Part shown: positions 23,201-31,633 of the stretch, piece after piece
Numbering within the stretch: the stretch's first letter is position 1
How the letters are laid out: the number at the start of each line of letters is the position of its first letter
Assembly: GCA_963965975.1 (NCBI GenBank)
Contig: OZ014419.1
Coordinates: 992,001 to 1,056,000 of the forward strand
Source of the DNA: Xestospongia bergquistia
Taxonomy: Eukaryota; Porifera; Demospongiae; Haplosclerida; Petrosiidae
DNA: 64,000 nt
Reading direction: 5' to 3'
The notes under the pieces: generated by a model
The model's input: only the letters and a program-made list of their open reading frames with translations
Told to the model about the DNA's origin: nothing
Database searches by the model: none
Made by a program: the position numbers and the translations under genes

Positions 23201-26200
23201 ACAGCTTTAAGTGATGCAGGCCAATAATGACAATGGACAGACTCAACATTGAGTACTGAAGTAGCTTTGAGCAATGTACCAATAGCTTGATAAGCATACC
23301 ACAATCCAATCAACAATCCTTGCATACGACGAGGAGCTTGTGCTAAGATAAACTCCAAGGCAGTTAAAAAGATCAAGAAGGTTGCTAAGCCATTAAGTAC
23401 TTGAGATAACACAATTAAAACAACAATGTAGCTATAGCTATTAGTCTGATCAGTGTAGCTTGAGTTATCAGGAGTTAAGGCAAAGCAGGTTAGATTGTCG
23501 TATTGAGTTAAGTTATAAAGTGGTATGTCAACTATAATTACACAAACAGAGGAGCACACTACTATAAATAGACCACAACCCATTTTCCTTAACATTGTTG
23601 GTCTTGGAATCGATATCTGTATAAATGGTCTAATGACTAGCATAGAAAGAGGGACTGCTACTAAAGGCACTAACAAATTGAAATTGCTGACTGAAAGAAA
23701 CTTAGAAAACTCTTTCAATGAGTTACGACATGTATTTGATAAACTACAATACTGAGAATAGAGCCCAGCTGGAACATTAGGGTCTTCTATAAACAAAAAA
23801 CCAAACAATGACACAAGAACAAGAAGAATACGACCAAAACTTTTAACATCTTCTACCTCTTCTGTAGTAAATGGTCCTCCATATCTCTCTTTAGCTAGGT
23901 CTAGTCTGGAGGGAGGAGCCTCTCCATAAGTGAAAGCACTACGAAATATAGGTTGAGAATTGTGTCTAGCATAGTCCAATACTTTGAATATATGCTTAAC
24001 TGGATTGACTCGTCCAACAGGTTCAGTGACTAAGTTACGACGGAAACAATGGATAAATATAATTGACACAAACAAGAAGAGGGAAGACAACACCACAACA
24101 ACCATTAATATATAGGCTCTTGTATTGAGCATCAATGCAAGAACAACTGTTAAAATACTGTTGTCCAGTATATACAATGACCAGTAATACCAGTGTATGA
24201 ATTGACTAAGATCCTCTGATGAAGCAAACAGCAATTGATCAACTCCAAACTGGATGGCATTGGCCTCATATAAAGCCAGTCCTAACTGGTAAATAATGAG
24301 ACCAAGAGCTCCTGCAACAAGCACTATAACTTTAGCTTCTTCAAATGATTTATCTTGAAGAACCACCACAACAAAAAGTGGAGGTGTTGTCATTAAAAGG
24401 CCCAAAGACACCAAAATACTACCAGAGAGCATTACATGATATCGAGTCCAGTAGACCTCAGCCAATAGGCCTGCTATAGGATAGAGAAGTTGACTCAGGG
24501 CAGTGCCAATAATATAGGACCATAGTGTAGATTTAAAAGTTGAAAATTCACCATATTTCAAGTGAATCAGATAAGAAGAGAAAAAAGGATAAAAACCAAA
24601 GCTGTGAACCAGAGCAGTCCAAATTAGAACTAGCATAGCTCCTTTTGAAGGTATAAAAGGTCTCTTGCCATATTTTATCAATCTTCTATTGTGTCTGCTG
24701 TTAGAAAGTAAGGGCTTCACTTCTGTTGCTCCCTCATCCATTTTGTGCAGCTTTGCATTTGTAAGAATTCTTATTAAAAATGAATAATTCTCAATTAAAA
24801 TTAAATTTGCCAGCACGGGGAGTGCACACACCCACAATGAATACATCTAGGTTCTAATTTGTTTTAAAGTCTAGGGTATAGTATTAACTTCTCATTGAAG
24901 TATACGCTTCCTGCACCACACGAATAACCAATAACAATTAAATTAGTTTTGTTGTGGTCTTCTGCTTTCAGTTTTAAAGATATCAACAAAGCAATAGTAT
25001 GCCTTGATCCCCCAAATATAGCTCTAGTATACACAATCACGAGTTTACATGCAGAAAATCTTACATTTATAACAATCACAATAACTCACAATATGTCACA
25101 ATTTATTTTCTCTCCTTCAATGTACCACCTACCTTTAAATGACTGAAATATGTTATCAGATAATTGATGACATCCATTGAGATTAAGATGAATGAGATTA
25201 GGCAGATCTATATAAGCAAATAGAATTTTAATTTACTTTATATCTTTTGTTCTCACAAGCTAATAATTGAGTCATTGATTTATCTGTGATCAGTGTACAA
25301 GAGACAAGACTAAGATGTGTAAGACTAGGAAAATATCTATAAAGTTGAAGAGAAATAGTTGTCATTTTGACACCATCATATACATATGTATACAAAGACA
25401 CACCTGAACATTTCTAATAACTGATTGGTAGCATAACAATAGTTGTCCAACACAAGTGCTTGGAGAGGACTAGTGTGTTTGCATGTGCATGTGAGAGAGA
25501 GGGAGAGAGAACAGAGAGATAGAGAGGGACAGAGACAGAGAGAGGATTAATGCATCATCTACTACAGGTATGTCCATAATCTTTACCATTTCAAAAAAGC
25601 ATTCAAGGTTTTAGAATGAAGTTGTTTAGCTTCAGCAAGACCCATCAAAAGTCTTTGAGCAATTCGAGGAGGAAGGTGAGAACAATTAGGTAGCCAATTG
25701 ACACTACTCCAGCGAGCTAAATTCCGAAGACAAAGCACTTCCAAAGAAGGAATGTCAGTACCTACTCGTGAGGCTGAATATAGAGAAAATGAATCATATA
25801 GGTTGATATTGTTAACTGAAACAACCTCGATCTTCAGAGGATAGTTTTGATAACATTTTTGCTCTCTTCTCAGCAGCACTGCGAGCTAAATATTATCACA
25901 TAGTAAACCACACATCCATTACAAACAGTGACTTACCTGTATCTGATACATATTTACTCATAGCTTGAGGATCACCAAATTTCATCGGTACCTCACGGCC
26001 TCCTAAACGGTGACCTTCGCCTCCAAAAACCATTCTAGCATTAACCTATAAAATAAGCAAGAGAATAAACACATATTACAAGTAAGTAAGCTTACTTGAT
26101 TACCAGGAAAACCTGGTAACATTCCCCTAGGTGGAACTCCAACAGGCATCCCTCCTTGATTTGGTAACATTCCAGGTGGCATTCCGCCTGGCAGTGGCAC

Positions 26201-28370
26201 CATCCCAGGAGGCATCCTTCCTTGTGGTGGAATCATTCCAGGAGGTATACCTCTTGGGGGACGAATACCACCAGGCAAAGCAGGGAGAGGTGCTGGTCTA
26301 CCTGGTATCACAGGACGAGGGAGACCAGAATGAGGTCTCGGATGTGGGGAAATTCCAACTTCATTAGTGTCTTCATTGTCCATATCTTCATCGGACTCTT
26401 CTTCTCTAGACTGTGAAGTGTCCATTGAGTCTTGAGGTTCTTGTGGAGCAGTATTATAAACTACTAAGATACAAAACATAGTCCCACACTTACTCCACTA
26501 TTACTATACCTGGAGTATGTGATTGGACATGTGAAGTGTGTGGTTGGACATGTGAAGATGGTTTACTGACCACAAGAGACACAGAGGGACATAGACCAAG
26601 ACTTTGCAACGTATGAGTATGTTCCTCAGCAGAAAATTCCCTGTGGGGAAAAGGCTGAAAAAGACATCATTCAATACAATGGCATAGTATTTTATTGATG
26701 TACCTGAACCAGCTGCACAGTCAGAAAATATGGACGCTGTTCTTTAACGTACTCACATACATTGTATAATGTTGCAGTGGAGGTAAAAGTGTGACGTATG
26801 ACATCCCCATTTGGAAAACGAATCTAGTCAATGTTCATACGTAGTAACTAGATACTTTTTATCTATACCTGTACTCTGCATTGCTCTATTGTTTTTTTAC
26901 CAGACTCAGTCCCAACATTTGATGCTGATGATGTCACATTAGGACTGGTATTTGTTGTAGCAATAGTGGTAGTAGATAAGATAGTTTGACCAGCTTTTTC
27001 AGCTCTTCTCCTTTTGTCTTCTTCAATTTGTTGTTTCACTGCAGCCCTTGCCTACAGTAAGTTATGAATTTCATCAATATCATCAATGCCTTCCTCTTTA
27101 ATGACAGTAATCTTGTGTACAATCTAATTGACCTTTTACACTGTCACCACACGAGACAATCTGTCATAATTTATTTACTATAAACTAGACTATGTTCAGA
27201 AGACATGTATAAAATAATAATAGTGTTCTATCAATTCTTAAATGATTAAACAAGTAGCTAAAAATTCACGAAATAGAAATAGTAGGAAAAAATGACCAAT
27301 AAAAATTATTGCTACTATCAACCTAATAAGAATATATTGTATTGTTATTGATTAATACTGTAGTATGTGATCTACTAACCCTAATATCAGCCAGTCTTCT
27401 TTCTCGTGCTTTCTTCACTGCATTATCTCTCTCCTTTTCAAAGAATTGTTCCTTTTGCTTCTTCTGTTCATCTGACAAGTCATACCTAATAAGAGAACAT
27501 ATATAATAAAATTATAATTTTAACAAAATCCATTATTGTTGTATTTAATTTTTTCTTAATAAAATACCGTAGATCGGGAAAGTTTTGTTGTTAAAAAAAA
27601 CTCGAACATTAGACGGTGTACAAAAATAAATTACATGAACATTATTACACAATGAAATACATAGGGTTAATAAATTTCGTACACGCCTCTTACGTTCGAA
27701 ATTTTTTTAACACAGAAATTTTTTACATGAAACTTTTGTAACACGAAAATTTCCCGATCTACAGTATAGCACTTTTAGCATAGGTATAGACTCCATTGTC
27801 TAATGTTGTCACTATGTTAGATCCTTGACCTAGTTTCATGTAGCCAGCTCCTCTATCAGTATCTACATAAGCCTATTCTTTACCATTAGATTTAGTACAC
27901 TCCTGTTATTATAATTATATTTAAGGTATAAATATTAACAAATGCTATCAATTAAATTTCTGGCAGTTATTAAATAGCACAAAATACCTGCTTTTAACTG
28001 GTTCATTATATGTAAGAGTAGATCCTGAAGACATTGGTCGACTATAATCAGTATCGGCAGAAGGGGTCTCCCTGCTGACTCCTCCTACTTGTGTTGTACC
28101 ACCAAAACCAAGCCTCAATGAGGGTGTGGTCAATTGGGTGGGGCTTTCATTTGGTTTCTGAGCAGCAAGAGTTGAGTGTTGAAGTAACCTATGCATGTAA
28201 TATTGTTTGATATGTGAAATACAATTGTAGACAGCATACCACTCTGTAGCAGATTGTAATGTTAAGGAAATATTTGAAGATTTCAGTGCAAGCTGACAGG
28301 CAGCTATTAGTTCTTGGTCAAATCCCATGCTTAACAATTCGGCTAGGAGAGAGTCTGGTACAGAATCCAT
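20225..28370 (-). CDS. UBA-UBX-LRR protein (p97 cofactor-like fusion)
   Basis: Many small exons with consistent phases. The N-terminus (28241..28370) is a UBA-like domain: LLAELLSMGFDQELIAACQL. A charged helix follows (27380..27486: YDLSDEQKKQKEQFFEKERD), as in UBXN1/UBXN4. The UBX domain spans 26511-27053: IRFPNGDVIRHTFTSTATLY, VQPFPHREFSAEE, then LQSLGLCPSVSLVV. The p97-contact loop reads FPH where FPR is usual. A Pro/Gly/Met-rich linker is at 26096..26460 (repeated PPGM). The exon at 25586-25773 (PSLEVLCLRNLARWSSV, LPPRIAQRLLMGLAEAKQL) opens about a dozen leucine-rich repeats, for example NLIHLNLNGCHQLSDNIF, LKDIDLSFTGVTVSSLKQL and LTQLSLSRTRLTDDGM. The end is GCRSLETLRN, a Gln run and an acidic tail (DDDMMEEEENY). 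Likely a p97/VCP adaptor choosing ubiquitinated clients through the LRRs. It might be two genes; phases across the 3-kb intron favour one. Confidence 0.8.
22251..22597. repeat. Pair of about 90-bp direct repeats
   Basis: 22251-22336 and 22504-22597 are near-identical: AAACCACCCAGCTGCCTT, then CTACAATCATA and GCATGTCAAGTTTATAGACA, ending in TATTATAATTATATT. They sit 253 bases apart in the large intron of the UBX-LRR gene, next to the transporter relic. Confidence 0.8.
22627..22833 (-). pseudogene. Relic of a POT-type transporter N-terminus
   Basis: The frame on this strand includes SNGAILVVIWTTLIHKFVY, then YLVFGLFPWL. The intact neighbour has SKGAMLVLIWTALVHSFGFY, then QLLYPIAGLLAE. The similarity covers only the first two membrane helices, then stops. 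Its nearest in-frame ATG is not at the right place. Likely a truncated tandem copy, possibly left by the duplication marked by the direct repeats beside it. Confidence 0.65.
23020..24741 (-). CDS. POT/SLC15-like peptide transporter, nested one-exon gene
   Basis: One exon of about 573 residues from the preferred ATG at 24741 (MDEGATEVKPLLSNS). An in-frame extension upstream is not needed. KPLLS is a dileucine-type sorting signal like that of lysosomal SLC15A3/4. About twelve membrane helices are visible. Family landmarks: the motif around AIQFGVDQLLFASSEDLSQF followed by HWYYWSLYI, which corresponds to the POT FGADQ/FFNWFYWSIN block, and LDLAKERYGGPFTTEEVEDV, which closely matches SLC15A4 (DRAKISYGGPFTEEKVEDV). 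The E1XXERFYY-type motif in helix 1 is not recognisable (IWTALVHSFGFYPFF), so proton coupling or substrate choice may differ. The gene lies inside an intron of the UBX-LRR gene on the same strand, with its own start and stop. An orphan member of an expanded family is likely. Confidence 0.8.
   Translation of the reverse strand: MDEGATEVKPLLSNSRHNRRLIKYGKRPFIPSKGAMLVLIWTALVHSFGFYPFFSSYLIHLKYGEFSTFKSTLWSYIIGTALSQLLYPIAGLLAEVYWTRYHVMLSGSILVSLGLLMTTPPLFVVVVLQDKSFEEAKVIVLVAGALGLIIYQLGLALYEANAIQFGVDQLLFASSEDLSQFIHWYYWSLYILDNSILTVVLALMLNTRAYILMVVVVLSSLFLFVSIIFIHCFRRNLVTEPVGRVNPVKHIFKVLDYARHNSQPIFRSAFTYGEAPPSRLDLAKERYGGPFTTEEVEDVKSFGRILLVLVSLFGFLFIEDPNVPAGLYSQYCSLSNTCRNSLKEFSKFLSVSNFNLLVPLVAVPLSMLVIRPFIQISIPRPTMLRKMGCGLFIVVCSSVCVIIVDIPLYNLTQYDNLTCFALTPDNSSYTDQTNSYSYIVVLIVLSQVLNGLATFLIFLTALEFILAQAPRRMQGLLIGLWYAYQAIGTLLKATSVLNVESVHCHYWPASLKAVLALFSLIVYVVVSHRVYQYRQREELSNINRQAIIEEYTERQLYRQEYFSAISDGSIYKK
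27567..27764. mobile_element. Palindromic MITE with TA target duplication
   Basis: A 198-base element whose two halves are imperfect reverse complements. The left end reads CCGTAGATCGGGAAAG; the reverse of the right end reads CTGTAGATCGGGAAAT. The match continues inward (TTAAAAAAA, TCGAAC, GTGTAC). It is flanked by TA on both sides (27565-66 and 27765-66). It encodes nothing and lies in an intron of the UBX-LRR gene. The TA duplication suggests a Tc1/mariner-type transposase in trans. Confidence 0.8.
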
Positions 28371-28559
28371 GTTTCAAAATTCACGAAATATAATAGAATG
28401 ACTTGCAATGAGTAAGAAGGTTGGGTCTGAGCTATGAATATTATTAAACTAAGTGCTTTATGAACGGAAATAAACGGAAATATTCTGAAATTTGTAAATT
28501 GGAAAGTATAATTTTCTTCTCTCCGTATACTATCAAAGTTGAACGAAAATAATTGCATA

Positions 28560-28596
<37 letters not shown>

Positions 28597-28800
28597 TTTT
28601 TGTTAGATATGTTACTTAAAGAAAATATCTGTTTTGTGTAACAAAAATAAATTCATTGTTGAAATAAAATAATTAAAGATACAACAATAAGTTAATGAAA
28701 CTATTTACAATTAAACTATCATGAATAGTGGATGAAGGTTGGCTAGGTAAATAAAATATATACAATACAATAGTTGACTATATAGAGTGTAAAATACTGA
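28371..28800. other. UBX-LRR promoter and LSM12 3' region
   Basis: About 430 AT-rich bases between the UBX-LRR start and the LSM12 stop. Apart from the TAA repeat listed separately nothing was recognised. Confidence 0.5.
28560..28595. repeat. (TAA)n microsatellite
   Basis: About twelve uninterrupted ATA/TAA units. Confidence 0.95.
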
Positions 28801-30127
28801 TTATGATGATTCTGCATAGAACCGTCCAACCTACATGAACAAAATATTACATATCAAAAATTTGACTAAAATCATTTATAATTTGATGTATAATGTAATC
28901 TCATGGATACTAATGAATACAAACAATACAATGAGTATCCCATTAATATCCAAGAGTATCCAAGTATAAGTATCCATCTCTTGGATACTTACAAGATACT
29001 CAATACAGAATGATTACAGATACCCACTATCTACTGAGTCTCCATTAGTATCCATTGAGCATCATGGATTTTATGTATATATCTTTAAGAAATACATATA
29101 TCTCCTCCTTCCTATTATATTCTTTGTTACTAAATCTGAAAAATCACTAAAACTCCATTCAGAGAATAAAACTTGACTTTTGTTTGCTAGTTACTGCTAA
29201 GATATTATACCTAACTTAATCAACGTCTGCCTTGTTTTAAAATCAGGTAAAATGTTAATAATTGAAACTGCCACACCCCCAAAGCCATATACGATGAGAC
29301 CCAGTTATTAGTGTTACCATGTTCCCAAGACCTGGCAATCTGAAAATTAGACTAATTGCCTTGAACATTCAATGACAAGCTTGAAACTTTACATGTATAA
29401 TTTATCAATCATTAATATATTTATTTTAATATCATACTATTTTTTTAACTCTCTCTACAGCAGTAATTGAAGTGCTTGAAGCGCCTATACAATTTTCTTG
29501 TTGATAAGGGGGAGAGATTCTTACGTCATTCATTACAACAATAACAGGACCATCCCATCTAGTCTCGTTACTAAAAGAAATACACAAGAAGTAAACATTA
29601 TAATTGTTTGTTTCTACATACTAAACACTGTACAGTCGATTAAACAGCTGTTGAGCTTCGACGCTCACACCTTCACCAATTTTAAGGAGTTCTTGTTTAC
29701 GTTTTTCAACAGCTTCATCATATCTTCGAGTAACTTTGGACAGATCGATTTTGTTCTTAGGAAAAGCTCTAAATTATATATTTGTTTAAAAACCTGCTAA
29801 GTACATATATAATCATACTTACTTTAATTTTGATGTATCAACATCTACTTGCCCTACATTGGCTAAATTAACTATATGTATACGATCACCAGTTTCACTT
29901 TCTAAGTTAAGTTAAGGATATCTCTTATAAATACATACATAAATTCATACATATAAAAGCAACTGTTAAAGATCATGTGTGTTATAAGACATTTTAAGGA
30001 TACCAATCATTATAGCTTTGTTGCTCATATCAAAAGCTAGTATGTTTCCTCTGTAGACTTCATTATGGTTTGTTGTACAGGTGATAGAGCTACCAATAAC
30101 ATAGGTCTTGTCCTTTTGGAGTGCCAT
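28801..30127 (-). CDS. LSM12: LSM12-like RNA-binding protein (frame break)
   Basis: Five coding exons. Exon 1 ends near 30007 and starts MALQKDKTYVIGSSITC, the Lsm-fold strand; VYRGNILAFDMSNKAIMI follows. Then SETGDRIHIVNLANVGQVDV (29823-29899), the AD domain FPKNKIDLSKVTRRYDEAVE and SVEAQQLFNRL (29640-29772), and WDGPVIVVMNDVRIS. The last exon is only 33 coding bases (28801-28833) and gives VGRFYAESS. Human LSM12 has matching blocks (ADILLIN..., GVSLEGQQLFQTI, NIVVMEEVVITPPYQVENC, VRKIVEKHF). Between NDVRIS and the following YQQENCIGASSTS the reading frame changes at a run of five C (29508-29512, coding strand). As written, translation stops early. This is probably an assembly or homopolymer error, or a pseudogene-forming indel. 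Known role: an ataxin-2 partner and NAADP receptor subunit. Head-to-head with RACGAP1. Confidence 0.85.
28903..29055. repeat. Nested inverted repeats in the last LSM12 intron
   Basis: Outer perfect 13-base arms ATGGATACTAATG (28903-28915) and CATTAGTATCCAT (29043-29055). Inside are TGAGTATC/GATACTCA and GTATCCAAG/CTTGGATAC pairs. All stems use the word GTATCC/GGATAC. It may be a small foldback element. Confidence 0.75.
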
Positions 30128-30178
30128 TAGTCGGAGGTTAGCCTTCAATTTTTAACTCTTTCGCTCAATATTGGTCCA

Positions 30179-30188
30179 CGCATGCGCA
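30179..30188. promoter_or_regulatory. NRF1-type site near the LSM12 start
   Basis: CGCATGCGCA, one base short of the full NRF1 palindrome, 52 bases upstream of the LSM12 ATG. Confidence 0.6.
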
Positions 30189-30793
30189 AACTATACACTA
30201 TATTCATTTTTTGCTGGTCAAGTTTGAAAAGATAGTAAGGAAAAAATTATAGATTTCATCTCTTGATACTATGATATTATAATGTCATATGCTGCAATAA
30301 GAGGCAATAGATATAAACATGTATATGTACATGTTTATTTGTACATGTACATGTATTTAAGTAACAAATCAAAATAAATTATGGTTCTACCTTCAGTGAG
30401 GTTACCATTGGTACAGTTGTATACTTCCACCTACTCACAAAAACATATAGAACTTGTAGATGTACTTTCGTTGCACTTGTTGTGCATTGAGGTCTGTGTA
30501 GAAAGGGTCGGACAAATAGTGTTGACAATCTTGATGTATCTTACATGTACTATTCCAAAAATAAACGCAATACTTGATAACTACATTTGACAATTCTGTA
30601 ATACTGAGTGTGATGCTAAATAGTATAGTTGTCTGCTTGTGTCAAAATATTTGTTTTATTGTGTTAATTTCATATTAGTAATGTAAAATATCATTGTCTT
30701 TTTTATGTTACAACAAATAAAAATGACTTTAAAAGGGGTTAAAAACGGTTAATAGCTGTGGGTGGTAATCATTTTATTCCCGTGAAAAATTAT

Positions 30794-30805
30794 TGCGCAT
30801 GCGCA
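30794..30805. promoter_or_regulatory. NRF1-type palindrome near the RACGAP1 start
   Basis: TGCGCATGCGCA, a perfect 12-base palindrome matching the metazoan NRF1 consensus (YGCGCAYGCGCR), 81 bases upstream of the RACGAP1 ATG. Striking in otherwise CpG-poor sequence. Confidence 0.7.
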
Positions 30806-30885
30806 GTCTAAATTGAACCTTATTTGAATTTTATTTGGTGCTATAGATATCTCTACAAAAAGAAGACTCAAACTTTTGGAGGTAC

Positions 30886-31597
30886 ATGATGACGACGCCA
30901 AAAACGTCCTTAGTAACCCTTTTTGATGAGATTGTAGCATGTTCAGATGTCCTCAATGCCGGAGTAGAAGGAGGTAGAAGTCTGTAGACCATATATAACA
31001 CTTTAGTGTCTTTTCTCATTAAACTAGTTTTTGGAGACTATATTACTCGCCAGTTTGACTTCTTTACTAAACAAATGACAGATCTCAAGACAGAAAATAA
31101 TAAACTCAAAGGAGAGAGCGAGGCTAAAGATATTAAACTCAAACTCTCAAGGTTTCATTGATATATGTCTACTGTAATAATATTTTTGGTGCACTCAGGA
31201 ATAGTTTGCAGGAACAGATGAACGAATGTGGCAAAATGAAAGAACAACTTAAAGAATATGTAAGTCATGTTGTTTAATACTCTTTAACTTGAATCACTGA
31301 TAGGAGAAACAGTTCACCATCCTTAAAGTTTTACTTAATTCTGATGAAAAACTCAGCCAGTTAAATGAAGCTGAAAGACGAAGCCTAGCATTGCTAAAGA
31401 AGACTCGTACTTCAGCCAGTCCAGGGTACATATACTGTAGTGATGCTTAACTCTATATATATACTTGCCATAGCTTTCTTAATGACTCTGGTGACCCCTC
31501 TGATGTCAGTATTAATGTTACTGATGCTACAGATTTGGATGACGATGAAGGTTCTGTTCAGTATGGAGCAAAATGGAAGAGAGTAAGACTTCTCTGT

Positions 31598-31633
<36 letters not shown>

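Larger units (their letters stand above)
30128..30885. promoter_or_regulatory. Divergent LSM12 / RACGAP1 promoter
   Basis: 758 bases between the two ATGs. There is one NRF1-type palindrome close to each start codon (listed separately). A short + frame at 30381-30590 resembles no known protein. Confidence 0.6.

Noticed and set aside
29498-29800. 100-residue + strand frame opposite LSM12
   Set aside because: Antisense of conserved LSM12 exons; no independent support.
30381-30590. + strand frame of 69 residues in the LSM12/RACGAP1 promoter
   Set aside because: No homology, no splice partners and low-complexity hydrophobic content; probably chance.
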